A DNA stretch of 64,000 bases, taken from the NCBI GenBank assembly GCA_003223645.1, contig QHVT01000007.1:232531-296530 (forward strand). Direction: 5' to 3'. Every line of letters begins with the position of its first letter. Positions within the stretch are counted from its first letter, which is position 1. Shown piece after piece: positions 41,028-49,508 of the stretch. This DNA comes from Acidobacteriota bacterium (lineage in GTDB: Bacteria > Acidobacteriota > Thermoanaerobaculia > Gp7-AA8). The notes under the pieces are model-generated. The model was given only the letters and a program-made list of their open reading frames with translations, was not told the DNA's origin and made no database searches. Both the position numbers and the translations under genes were made by a program.

Positions 41028-43241
41028 GTGTCCCGCCTCATCGCGATCCTCCTCGCCATCGCCACGCCTGCGGCTGCCGCCACCGTCACCCTCACGCGCG
41101 ATGGCGCGCCCGTCGCCGGCGAGGTTTGTCGCTTTCGTGCGGGCGATGCGCTGAATCCGTTCAAGCGTTGGTTCGCTTCGCAGGACGTTGTATGCGACGG
41201 CGCGATTCCGAGGGGGATGTGGAATGTGTTTGGCCGCACGGCGGATGCGGTTTCGGCGCAGCCGGTGTTCGTCAACAGTAATGATGTTGTTTCGCTCGAG
41301 CTCGCGCCTGCCGCGACGGTCGTGCCGTTGTTGCCGCAGGGGAAGAGCGGGGTGATCTATGTGCCGCGTCGCGGGAGCGGGTTTGCGTTCGATGAAAAAA
41401 CACAACGCGTGAGTGTGCCGGCGAATGAGGATTTGTGGTTGTTCGTCGTGGACAAGGCGAAGCCGGTGGCGTTGTTTCCGGTCGCGGCGATCGAGGCGGG
41501 GAAAGAGTTGCGCGTGGATGCGCGCGGGGATGGGCCGCCGGCGGTGGTGGGGTGGCTGCAGATCCCGGATGAAGATCGGCCGGCGATCGAGAATGCGTCC
41601 GGCATCGTTGCGCCGGCCGTGCGAGCGGGTACGCGCGAGTCGGATCCGTTGCCGTCGCTTCGCTTTCTGCATGGCGCGTTGTTTCGAGTCCGCGATGTTC
41701 CCGCGGGTGATGCGGAGTTGCGGATCGAGGGTCGCGGGTGGCTGCACGATCGCGTCGCGGTGAAAGTCGAGAACGTGCTCACGGTCGCGCCGCAGCCGCT
41801 GATGGTGCGTGCGGCAGGCAGCCTCACCGTGCACTGGAGCAGCGCGGATCTCATCGCGCTCAACAACACTCTCGGCGAGTGCGAAGCCCGGAATGACTCG
41901 ACGTTGGTTGAGGTCGCGATCTCAAAGTGTCCGAAGGAACGGAGAGGGGAGCCGGTCGATCCGAAGGGATGCGCGCCGATCCGTCAGGAGAGCTTCGATC
42001 CGCTGCCGCGAATGGGAAGCGTGACGCTCGACGACATTGCGCCGGGCACGTATCGGGCGGAAATGCATTACGGGAAGCTGCCGCCGATCAGCGGACAGGC
42101 AACAGTCGCGCCGCTGCAGTCGAAGGAGCTGTATCTCACCGCGCAGTATCTCGGCGCATACGGCAGCGTCACGCGCGGCGGCGAGCCGCTCGGCGAAAAG
42201 GTGCAGCTCAAATTTCAGAGCGGCGACGGATTCGCGCCCGCGGAATTGGACGAGTATCACGCGGTGCTGCGCTCGCCGGTCCCTCCGGACGCACAGATCA
42301 AAGTCGCGGCGTGCGACGGCTCGCCGGGCGCGATCGTGCTCACCGATGAGCCGATGCGCCCCAACGCGCGCTACAACGTCGACATCCCCGCGAACAAGCT
42401 CACGCTCAGCGTGACGGACACGTTCACGCGCGAGCCGCTGCGCGGATCGACGGTGCGTTACGAAGTAATGTCGAAGCTGCAGCGGCGGGGTGTGGTGATG
42501 CAGGAGACGGTGCTCACCGACGGCGATGGACGTTTCATTATGGAAGGCGTTCCCGTGCGCGAGATTCACATCGCGGTCAGTCATCCCGGCTATCAGAAGC
42601 AGGAGCTCGAGGCGCTCACGATGCCGGCGCGCGACGAGAAAGAAATCGACGTGCAGCTCGTGCCGTTGCGCGGCAACAACGGAAAGATCATTTCCGATCG
42701 CGCGTTCGAGAACGGCGTCGTTGTTTGGTATTCAGCGGCGGGATCGGAGACCGAGCGCGCGGACCTCGCCTCGGACGGAACATTCATCTACATGAACGCG
42801 CACGCGCCGGACGAGACGATGGCGGTCGTGTCGCTGTCGCATCCGCTGTGGGTGCTGCGCTCGCCGGAAGTCGAGCGGCACGAGGCGATCAAGGTGCACT
42901 TCCCAACCGCGGTCGTGCGCAGCTTCACGGTCGCACTCGCGACCGCGGATCGCCGCAGTAGCTGGCACATCGGATTCGTGATCGGCGGCGTGCGCGTGCC
43001 GCCGCCTGTGTTCGCGATGCACCAAGCGATGCGAAAAGAAGCGGCGGTTGCGCGCGGCAACCAGCTGCTGCAAGTCCGCGATCTTCTCGAGACCGGCCCG
43101 ATCGAAGTTCTCCTCGGGCCGACGACCGCCGAGCTCTCCAATAGCGGAAGACCGTTCGACTTCTTCGCGCTGCCGAAGTACGCGAATGTGCCGCGTGAGC
43201 GGCTGGCACCGAATGCGATGCACGTGACGCTCACGCCGTAG
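41028..43241 (+). CDS. Secreted protein with carboxypeptidase-regulatory-like beta domains
   Basis: 737 residues from GTG 41028. Signal peptide ends PAAAA. A chain of beta-rich domains follows, including carboxypeptidase-regulatory-like segments (TREPLRGSTVRYEVMS, VLTDGDGRFIMEGVP, HPGYQKQE). It is probably an extracellular or periplasmic structural protein; no catalytic motif. It separates dnaE2 from imuB and runs on the opposite strand. Confidence 0.75.
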   Translation: MSRLIAILLAIATPAAAATVTLTRDGAPVAGEVCRFRAGDALNPFKRWFASQDVVCDGAIPRGMWNVFGRTADAVSAQPVFVNSNDVVSLELAPAATVVPLLPQGKSGVIYVPRRGSGFAFDEKTQRVSVPANEDLWLFVVDKAKPVALFPVAAIEAGKELRVDARGDGPPAVVGWLQIPDEDRPAIENASGIVAPAVRAGTRESDPLPSLRFLHGALFRVRDVPAGDAELRIEGRGWLHDRVAVKVENVLTVAPQPLMVRAAGSLTVHWSSADLIALNNTLGECEARNDSTLVEVAISKCPKERRGEPVDPKGCAPIRQESFDPLPRMGSVTLDDIAPGTYRAEMHYGKLPPISGQATVAPLQSKELYLTAQYLGAYGSVTRGGEPLGEKVQLKFQSGDGFAPAELDEYHAVLRSPVPPDAQIKVAACDGSPGAIVLTDEPMRPNARYNVDIPANKLTLSVTDTFTREPLRGSTVRYEVMSKLQRRGVVMQETVLTDGDGRFIMEGVPVREIHIAVSHPGYQKQELEALTMPARDEKEIDVQLVPLRGNNGKIISDRAFENGVVVWYSAAGSETERADLASDGTFIYMNAHAPDETMAVVSLSHPLWVLRSPEVERHEAIKVHFPTAVVRSFTVALATADRRSSWHIGFVIGGVRVPPPVFAMHQAMRKEAAVARGNQLLQVRDLLETGPIEVLLGPTTAELSNSGRPFDFFALPKYANVPRERLAPNAMHVTLTP

Positions 43242-43271
43242 CGAATTCTCTTCCAAAGACTGCAATCGGAC

Positions 43272-44756
43272 TTACTCGTACCGCGCGTCGACGAACCAGC
43301 CCGCGTCTTTCGGTCCTTCGTACACACGATAGATGCCGCCTTTGTCCAGCTCGACGTCCCAGTACTCGCGCGCGGCCGGATTCTCGGTCCACCATTCGGC
43401 TTCGATCGGCCACGGACCTGACGATGTGCGCACGCTGCCGGAAAGGTCGCCTTCGCCGTGGATCGACATGATCTGTTTGTCGTCGGTCGTGACTTCAACG
43501 GGAATCGGCGGACGGAAGACGCGCACGGCGGCGAGTCCTCCGCTCTTGCGCGGCTTGCGTTTCATGTCCGGCGGCGGAAGCGGCGCGAAGTTGCCGATCG
43601 CGTAGCGCTCGGGGAGATGGCCGTCGACGCTCATCGGCATGCCGACGCGGTCTTCGCCGAGGATCGACACGAGTCGCGCGATGGTCGTCGCGAGTTTTTC
43701 CGGCGACAGCGCGGCGGGGCCGAACAATGAGAGTTGTGCGCGTCGCGGGCGTTCGGGATGTGCGACGAGCGAGAAGCCGACGACCGCCGCGCCGGGCGGA
43801 GACTTCTCGAGGTCGAGGCGCAGCAGCGTGAGCATGGTCTTCGTGTCGCGCGTCGGCGCGGGGAGATCGATCGCGCGCGCGTGATAGCCGTCGGGCTCGA
43901 GCGTCATCGTGAGCTCGAGTCGCTTGCACGCGAATCCCTGAAACTCCATCCGCTTCGACAATCGATCGAGTGCGTTGCTGGCGATGAAGAGGAACGGCTC
44001 GAGTGCGACGAGCGGCCACTCGAGCTCCATCCCTTCGCGAAATTCGGGCGGGAGCGCGCGCGGGATGAGCGGACGCGGATCGACGCCGCGCGCGGCGTAG
44101 TGCAGCTCGCGTCCGAGCTCGCCGAGGCGCGCGGCGATTTCGGACTCGGGGAGTTGCGCGAGCTCGCCGATGGACGAGATGCCCCAGCGTTGCAGCGTCG
44201 ATGCGGCGTCGAGCTGCGGCGTGAGGCGCGCCAGCGGAAGCGGCGCGAGGAATTCTGCTTCGTGTCCCGCGTCGACGATCGTCGGCGACTTCGGCTGCTC
44301 GGCGGCGACGCGCGCGGCGAGCTTGCTCGCGGCGAGTCCGAAGCGCGCCGGAAGTCCGATGTTGTCGCAGGCGCGCAGCGCGGCATCGCCGAGGTCTTTC
44401 TCGCTCGCGAAATGGCGCCCCATGCCGCTGACGTCGATGAAGACGAATCCGTCGCCGGCATCTTCGACACGCGGCGAAAACGTCTCCGCGACTTCGAGCA
44501 GCGCTTCCTGGGCGGTGCGCTCGCATTCGGCGTCACGCGCGCGGGCGATGAGCTTCGGCAGAATCGAGCGCGCCTGCGCGAGCGTCATTCCGGCGCGGAT
44601 TCCTTTCGTGCGCGCGCGCCGCGTCGCGGCGACGAGATGCGCGGTGCTGCCGTTGCCTTCGACGATCGCCAGCGCTTCGCTCAGCAGCTCCGGCTCGCTG
44701 CGCAATCGCGCGGCGAGGGGGAACATCGGGACGTAGAGGCAGGCGATGCGCGTCAT
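43272..44756 (-). CDS. imuB: ImuB, catalytically degenerate Y-family polymerase
   Basis: 494 residues. Y-family layout, but the first metal motif is replaced by CLYVPMF and the SIDE-like motif reads GFVFIDVSG without the paired acid, so polymerase activity is not expected. The clamp-binding motif QLSLF is at 341-345. ImuB links DnaE2 and ImuA to the beta clamp in translesion synthesis. Coupled to imuA by 4-bp overlap. Confidence 0.9.
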   Translation of the reverse strand: MTRIACLYVPMFPLAARLRSEPELLSEALAIVEGNGSTAHLVAATRRARTKGIRAGMTLAQARSILPKLIARARDAECERTAQEALLEVAETFSPRVEDAGDGFVFIDVSGMGRHFASEKDLGDAALRACDNIGLPARFGLAASKLAARVAAEQPKSPTIVDAGHEAEFLAPLPLARLTPQLDAASTLQRWGISSIGELAQLPESEIAARLGELGRELHYAARGVDPRPLIPRALPPEFREGMELEWPLVALEPFLFIASNALDRLSKRMEFQGFACKRLELTMTLEPDGYHARAIDLPAPTRDTKTMLTLLRLDLEKSPPGAAVVGFSLVAHPERPRRAQLSLFGPAALSPEKLATTIARLVSILGEDRVGMPMSVDGHLPERYAIGNFAPLPPPDMKRKPRKSGGLAAVRVFRPPIPVEVTTDDKQIMSIHGEGDLSGSVRTSSGPWPIEAEWWTENPAAREYWDVELDKGGIYRVYEGPKDAGWFVDARYE

Positions 44757-45703
44757 GGTCGCCCCTCATCTGCCGAGGAGAGCGGGCGTCCCGCCCGCCC
44801 CCGGGAGGCGGGCAGGATGCCCGCTCTCCTCGGCGCTGGGGGAGAAGGGCTGTCTGCCGTGTTGCCCTTCGCGCCGGGTGAGGGGTCATCCATCGCGCCA
44901 GGCGCGAGCAACGGCAGCGACGCGTGTGCGCCCGGTTTGAGATGGCGATGTTTCTCGAGTGTGAGATCGACGGTGATACCGGCGAGGACGCGCGGCGATT
45001 TGCCGCGTCCGAGCCATTTCGTGCGCGATCGTTTCGCGGCGACGACGGCCTCGGATGCGGTGCCGGTGAGCGGGTACGGCGTCGAGATCAGCATCGCCGC
45101 GCCGTGCGCTTCGGCGCTGCGCCCGAGCCGCACCCACGCGGCGTCGGGAACGCGGCGGCCCGGCATCGGATGCAGTCCCGTGTCGAGGACGACGAGCTGG
45201 AATCCCGTCGCCGTGATCATTTCCGTGCACATCACTGCCTGTTTGAGCGTCGCCGGACGAATCCAGAGGAGGCGGCGCAGATCGACGCCGTTCGCTTCGG
45301 CGAGTTGCGGATCGAGGTGATCGCCGAGATCGATGAGCACGGCCGCCTCGCCCACGCTCGTCGCGGCGGCGAGCGCGGAGATCACGATGGAGAAGCGTCC
45401 GGCGGCGCGGCGGCCCGTGAGCTCGACCATCTTTCCGCGCGGCAGTCCGCCGCCGAGGAGCGCGTCGAAGGGGGCGAGGGTGGTGGGGATCGACTCATCG
45501 CGCCGCGCTTTTTCGAGCGCGCGGATCAGCTCCGCGCCGTTCGTCATCTTCGCGGCCGCGGTTCCGGCGAGCGAAGCGCGAAGGCGCGCGAGATCCTCGC
45601 GTTCTACACTGGGGAGATCGGGAACCGGAGCGGGCCACGCCTGCGCCGGCTTGGGATTCAGCAGCGGGAAGAGAGTTTCGAAAGAGTGCGCCGTTACCGA
45701 CAC
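44753..45703 (-). CDS. imuA: ImuA (SulA/RecA-like) mutagenesis protein
   Basis: 316 residues from GTG 45703. RecA-like core with FDALLGGGLPRGKMVELTG (where RecA has its Walker A) and LQLVVLD-type strand (FQLVVLDTG). The C-terminal ~45 residues, from about SPGAKG onward, are translated from a palindromic GAGAGCGGGCG repeat and are not part of the family. It forms the ImuA-ImuB-DnaE2 mutasome. The upstream region carries a promoter whose spacer and start overlap an inverted repeat. Confidence 0.85.
   Translation of the reverse strand: MSVTAHSFETLFPLLNPKPAQAWPAPVPDLPSVEREDLARLRASLAGTAAAKMTNGAELIRALEKARRDESIPTTLAPFDALLGGGLPRGKMVELTGRRAAGRFSIVISALAAATSVGEAAVLIDLGDHLDPQLAEANGVDLRRLLWIRPATLKQAVMCTEMITATGFQLVVLDTGLHPMPGRRVPDAAWVRLGRSAEAHGAAMLISTPYPLTGTASEAVVAAKRSRTKWLGRGKSPRVLAGITVDLTLEKHRHLKPGAHASLPLLAPGAMDDPSPGAKGNTADSPSPPAPRRAGILPASRGRAGRPLSSADEGRP
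44773..44833. repeat. CCGAGGAGAGCGGGCG palindrome at imuA 3' end
   Basis: Inverted repeat CCGAGGAGAGCGGGCGTCCC / GGATGCCCGCTCTCCTCGG. It extends the ImuA reading frame and ends shortly before the imuB start. Confidence 0.85.
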
Positions 45704-45738
45704 GGAAGTAATGTACGGCGGTAACGAAGCGTAAGCAA
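45692..45738 (-). promoter_or_regulatory. imuA promoter with operator-like inverted repeat
   Basis: On the minus strand: -35 TTGCTT (45738-45733), 17-bp spacer, -10 TACATT (45715-45710), then GTG at 45703. CGTTACCG lies in the spacer (45719-45726 as CGGTAACG on plus) and is repeated in inverted form at 45692-45699 over the first codons. A damage-responsive repressor is the obvious candidate; this is inference. Confidence 0.5.
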
Positions 45739-45807
45739 GATGGGGTTATATTGCCGTAAGTGTTGTAGGGAATAGATTTGTCTCTTTTTAGACATGGCGG
45801 AGTCGAG

Positions 45808-46004
45808 GGCGATGCTTCTCGCGGGCAAGTGCAATGCTCCTCGCGGCGAGTGTGATGTTCCTCGCGGCGAGTGCAATGCTCCTCGCGGCGAGTGCGATGT
45901 TCCTCGCGGTGAGTGCGATGTTCCTCGCGGCGAGTGCAATGCTCCTCGCGGCGAGTGCGATGTTCCTCGCGGCGAGTGCGATACTCCTTGCGACGAGTGC
46001 GTTG
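45808..46004. repeat. 21-bp tandem repeat (about nine copies)
   Basis: Unit of the form TGCGATGTTCCTCGCGGCGAG, alternating GATGTT and AATGCT versions, with degenerate first and last copies. As 21 is divisible by 3, it stays open in several frames: on plus it reads DVPRGEC/NAPRGEC, on minus SPRGTSH/SPRGALH. The rest of the 336-bp gap from 45704 to 46039 is the imuA promoter region. It is a minisatellite; whether translated is unknown. Confidence 0.9.
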
Positions 46005-46039
46005 TACTAGGCGCGCCGGTTGCTCTTCTCCTTCTCATC

Positions 46040-46267
46040 ATGAACGAAACTCAACCCATGTCTCTCCGCGACACCGCCAAAGGTATCGCCATTCGCGCGG
46101 GAGTGCTCACCGTCGGCGGCGTGGTTGTCGGCGCGTGGCTCTTCAGCGTCGCGGCGAAGGCCGCCAGCGGTCTCGTGAAGACATTTGCCGCGCTGTTTCT
46201 GCTTGCGGTCGGGGCCGGTGTCGCCACCTGGGAAGTAAAAAAGGTGCAGCGCCGTCTTGCGCTCTGA
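46040..46267 (+). CDS. Small membrane protein
   Basis: 75 residues from ATG 46040. Two hydrophobic segments (about 19-38 and 45-62: AGVLTVGGVVVGAWLFSVAA and TFAALFLLAVGAGVATW) and a basic C-terminus. No family recognised. In-frame start at 45794 would add the Cys-rich 21-bp repeat product; considered less likely. Confidence 0.55.
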   Translation: MNETQPMSLRDTAKGIAIRAGVLTVGGVVVGAWLFSVAAKAASGLVKTFAALFLLAVGAGVATWEVKKVQRRLAL

Positions 46268-46274
46268 TCGCGTA

Positions 46275-46372
46275 CCCGCGCCCGAGCCCGCGTCCGAGCC
46301 TGAGCCCGGGGCGAGCGAAGCGACTGCCATGGCCCCGGCCCGGGGGCAGAAGCGGGCTCGGGCTCGGGAAAT
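46275..46372. repeat. CCCGAGCCCG word palindrome
   Basis: Left arm CCCGCGCCCGAGCCCGCGTC; right arm GCGGGCTCGGGCTCGGGAAA. Fills the gap before zapA. Confidence 0.8.
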
Positions 46373-46435
46373 CGGGTTTCTATAGATTGACGGCCATGTC
46401 ATAATCCGCCGCGACATTGGAAGGTAACCTTCTCG

Positions 46436-46726
46436 ATGGACGCGAAATACGACTCGACCGGTGTGGACATTTTCGGTCAGACGTATCACGTTCGGGGAGA
46501 CGGGGATCCTGACTATTTAACGGAGCTTGCGCGGTTTGTGGACACCAGGATGCGCGAGGTGGCGGCCCAGGTCGCAACCGTCGACCCCATGAAGATCGCG
46601 ATCCTGGCGGCCTTGAACATAGCCGACGAGTTCTCGAGATACCGGAAACAGCGGGAGGATGCCGCTGGAATCTGGATCGAGAGAACGGAGGAAATATCGG
46701 ATCGTCTCAGCAAGGTAATAGGCTGA
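46436..46726 (+). CDS. zapA: Cell division protein ZapA
   Basis: 96 residues. VDIFGQTYHVRGDGDPDYLTEL is the ZapA N-terminal signature, and the C-terminal helix (IAILAALNIADEFSRYRKQRE) forms the coiled coil. ZapA bundles FtsZ filaments at the division site. It is followed by a 6S RNA candidate, the arrangement found in many bacteria. Confidence 0.9.
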   Translation: MDAKYDSTGVDIFGQTYHVRGDGDPDYLTELARFVDTRMREVAAQVATVDPMKIAILAALNIADEFSRYRKQREDAAGIWIERTEEISDRLSKVIG

Positions 46727-46744
46727 GCAACTAAGGTTGTAAAG

Positions 46745-46957
46745 TTTTCGGAGCCCCTGCGGAGTTCGTGATGCTCGATCAAGCACTTGAACCGTACTTC
46801 TTATCCCGGGTTAGCTCGCGTCTCGAGTCGCGTGCACGCCTTCGTCCCGATTTGGGAGCTCAGAAGGTAGCCTAAACGGCAAGAGTAGGGCGCCCACCTG
46901 TCATGTACAGGTTCAGGTAAGAATCACCCACACGGCTCAGGCGGGGTTCTCCGAATT
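46745..46957 (+). ncRNA. ssrS: 6S RNA (ssrS) candidate
   Basis: Non-coding interval between zapA and rny. A terminal stem pairs CGGAGCCCCTGC (46750-46761) with GCGGGGTTCTCCG (46941-46953). The 5' part has CCCTGCGGAGTTCGTGATG and CACTTGAACC, resembling the 5' side of 6S RNAs, and the 3' part has CACACGGCTC. 6S RNA binds RNA polymerase holoenzyme and typically follows zapA. The ends are approximate. Confidence 0.75.
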
Positions 46958-46998
46958 CTTCCTCACTCGCGCAAGCCTCCCATCGCGGAGGTGCGGTT

Positions 46999-48570
46999 TT
47001 GAACATCATCCAGGGATTGATCGCGGCCGGCGTCGGAATCGGCGTCGCCGTCGTTCTCGCCCTCATCTGGTCGGCAGTCTCCCGGCGGCGCGTACAGGCG
47101 CAGCTCGCCGAGGCGAAGGCGGCCGGTGAGCGCATCATCGAGGACGCAAAGAAGCAGGCCGGTTCACGAGTCAAGGAAGCCGATCTGGAGGCGAAGGAAA
47201 AGCTCCTCCAGATGCGCTCGGACTTCGACCGGAATGCGCAAAAGCAACGCGACGAGATCAAGTCGGTCGAGCGGCGCCTGCAGCAAAAAGAAGAAACGCT
47301 CGACAAGAAGACGCAGCAGATCGACAGCCGCATCGCGGAAGTCGAAAAGCGCGACCGCGCGGTCGGCGATCGCGAGAAACGCGTCGAGGCGAAGGAAACG
47401 GAGCTGGACGCGCTCGTCGAACAGCAGCGGCACAAGCTCGAACAGGTCGCCGGCCTCACGGCCGAGGAAGCGAAGCGCGAGCTGATCCGCGGCATCGAGA
47501 ACGAAGCGAAGATCGATGCCGCGAACATCATCAAGCGCATCGAGAGCGAAGCGACCGAGCTGGGCAATCAGAAGGCGAAGAAGATTCTCGGCATGGCCAT
47601 CCAGCGCATGGCGTCGGACTACGTGGCCGAGAACACCGTCTCCGTTGTCGACCTGCCGAGCGAGGACATGAAGGGACGCATCATCGGACGCGAGGGACGC
47701 AACATCCGCGCGCTGGAGCTCGCGACCGGCGTCGATCTCATCGTCGACGACACTCCCGAAGCCGTCATTCTCTCCGGCTTCGATCCGATCCGCCGCGAGA
47801 TCGCGCGCATCTCACTCGAACGGCTAATGCAGGACGGACGCATCCACCCCGCGCGCATCGAAGAGCTGGTCGAGAAAGTTCGCCAGGAACTTGACCAAAA
47901 GCTGTTCGAGGAAGGCGAAGCCGCCGCATTCTCCCTCGGCCTCACCGACATCAATCCCGAGGTCCTCAAGCTTCTTGGACGTCTGCGCTACCGCACGTCC
48001 TACGGACAGAACGTGCTCGTGCATTCGCTCGAAGTCGCGCAGCTCGCGGCGTTGATGGCGGTGGAGCTCGGCGTCAACGACACGATTGCCAAGCGCGGTG
48101 GATTGCTGCACGACATCGGCAAAGCGATCGATCGCGAGATGGAAGGCACACACCTCGAGCTCGGACGCCAGGTGCTCGAGAAGTACGGCGAGAAGCGCGA
48201 AGTCATTCACGCGATGGAGTGCCACCACGGCGACTACGATCCGACGACCGTCGAGGCCGTCCTCGTCAACGCCGCCGACGCGCTCTCGGCCGCGCGTCCC
48301 GGCGCGCGCCGCGAGATTCTCGAAAATTACGTGCACCGTCTCGAGCGCCTCGAGTCGATCGCCAACGCGATGGAAGGCGTCTCGAAGAGCTTTGCGATTC
48401 AGGCAGGGCGCGAGCTTCGCATCATCGTCAACTCCGAGAAGATCAGCGACGAGCAGTCGATCTGGCTGTCGAAGGATGTCGCGCGGAAGATCGAGAGCGA
48501 GTTGCAGTATCCGGGACAGATCAAAGTGACGGTGATCCGGGAGATGCGGGTGATTGAATATGCGAAGTAG
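46999..48570 (+). CDS. rny: Ribonuclease Y
   Basis: 523 residues from TTG 46999 with GGAGG 7 nt upstream. N-terminal TM helix (about 3-25), long coiled coil (30-190), KH domain (GRIIGREGRNIRALE near 225) and HD domain with HDIGKAID (about 372) that binds metal. RNase Y is a membrane-anchored endoribonuclease that initiates mRNA decay. It is followed by ymdB, the usual neighbour. Confidence 0.95.
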   Translation: MNIIQGLIAAGVGIGVAVVLALIWSAVSRRRVQAQLAEAKAAGERIIEDAKKQAGSRVKEADLEAKEKLLQMRSDFDRNAQKQRDEIKSVERRLQQKEETLDKKTQQIDSRIAEVEKRDRAVGDREKRVEAKETELDALVEQQRHKLEQVAGLTAEEAKRELIRGIENEAKIDAANIIKRIESEATELGNQKAKKILGMAIQRMASDYVAENTVSVVDLPSEDMKGRIIGREGRNIRALELATGVDLIVDDTPEAVILSGFDPIRREIARISLERLMQDGRIHPARIEELVEKVRQELDQKLFEEGEAAAFSLGLTDINPEVLKLLGRLRYRTSYGQNVLVHSLEVAQLAALMAVELGVNDTIAKRGGLLHDIGKAIDREMEGTHLELGRQVLEKYGEKREVIHAMECHHGDYDPTTVEAVLVNAADALSAARPGARREILENYVHRLERLESIANAMEGVSKSFAIQAGRELRIIVNSEKISDEQSIWLSKDVARKIESELQYPGQIKVTVIREMRVIEYAK

Positions 48571-48648
48571 GCTCACAGGCTCACAGGCGCATAGGCTCAA
48601 AGCGACGAGCCACCCTGTGAGCCCATGCGCCTCTGAGACTCTGAGCCT
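48571..48648. repeat. GGCTCACA word palindrome between rny and ymdB
   Basis: Left arm AGGCTCACAGGCTCACAGGC; right arm GAGCCCATGCGCCTCTGAGA and GAGCCTATG. Same family at 49438-49508, 54616-54692, 63793-63873 and outer arms near 11160/11426. Confidence 0.85.
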
Positions 48649-49437
48649 ATGATCAGAGTTCTCTACATCGGCGACGTCGTCGGCCAGCCCGGCCGGCGCG
48701 CGTTGCATCAGAAGCTCGAGCCGGTGACCGACCGCGAGAAGGTCGACTTCACGATCGTGAATGTCGAGAACGCGGCCGGCGGCTTCGGCGTCACCGAGGC
48801 GATCATGGAGGAGCTCGCGGAGCTCCCGATCCATGCGTACACCTCGGGGAACCACATCTGGGACAAGAAAGACTTCGTCGACAACTTCGAGCACTACCCG
48901 CAGGTCGTGCGGCCGGCGAACTATCCGGCCGGAAATCCCGGCAAGGGCAAAGTCATCCGCCAGACCGCGAGCGGAATCAACGTCGCGGTGCTGCAGCTGA
49001 TGGGCAACGTGTTCATGCCGCCGATCGACAATCCGTTTTACTGCGCGGACCGCGAGCTCGCGGAGATCGGCGACGCCGCGAAAGTGATCATCGTCGACAT
49101 TCACGGCGAAGCGTCGTCGGAGAAGCAGGCGATGGGACGCTATCTCGACGGCCGCGTGTCCGCGGTCCTCGGCACGCACACGCACGTGCCGACCGCGGAC
49201 GAGCGCATTCTTCCGAACGGAACCGCCTACCAGACCGACATCGGCATGACCGGCGCGTACGACTCGGTGATCGGCTTCCGTCCGGAAGAAGCGCTGCAGC
49301 GCTTTCTGATGAACACGCCGCGCAAGCTCGAAGTCGCAAAGCGCGACATCCGCTTGTCGGGCGCGCTCATCGAGGTCGATGAGACGACCGGCCGCGCGCA
49401 TCGCATCGTGCGAATTTCCGAGCACCTCGGGGAGTAG
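48649..49437 (+). CDS. ymdB: YmdB-type metallophosphoesterase (2',3'-cyclic-nucleotide phosphodiesterase family)
   Basis: 262 residues. Metal-binding motifs GDVVGQPGR (8-16), NAAGG, SGNHIWD (about 65), DIHGEASSEK and GTHTHVPTADE. TIGR00282-type phosphoesterase; the B. subtilis homologue hydrolyses cyclic nucleotides. Position directly after rny is conserved in many genomes. Confidence 0.9.
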   Translation: MIRVLYIGDVVGQPGRRALHQKLEPVTDREKVDFTIVNVENAAGGFGVTEAIMEELAELPIHAYTSGNHIWDKKDFVDNFEHYPQVVRPANYPAGNPGKGKVIRQTASGINVAVLQLMGNVFMPPIDNPFYCADRELAEIGDAAKVIIVDIHGEASSEKQAMGRYLDGRVSAVLGTHTHVPTADERILPNGTAYQTDIGMTGAYDSVIGFRPEEALQRFLMNTPRKLEVAKRDIRLSGALIEVDETTGRAHRIVRISEHLGE

Positions 49438-49508
49438 GCTTAGAGGCTCAGAGGCTCATGGGCTCATAGTCGCGGTTTCTATGAGCCTCTGAGCCTCTGA
49501 GCCTGTGC
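49438..49508. repeat. GGCTCAGA word palindrome
   Basis: Arms AGGCTTAGAGGCTCAGAGGC and GAGCCTCTGAGCCTCTGAGC. Located between ymdB and the next gene, whose GTG start lies in it. Confidence 0.85.

Noticed and set aside
45808-46004. CRISPR array or phage-type repeat
   Set aside because: Units are directly adjacent 21-mers without spacers; this is a minisatellite.
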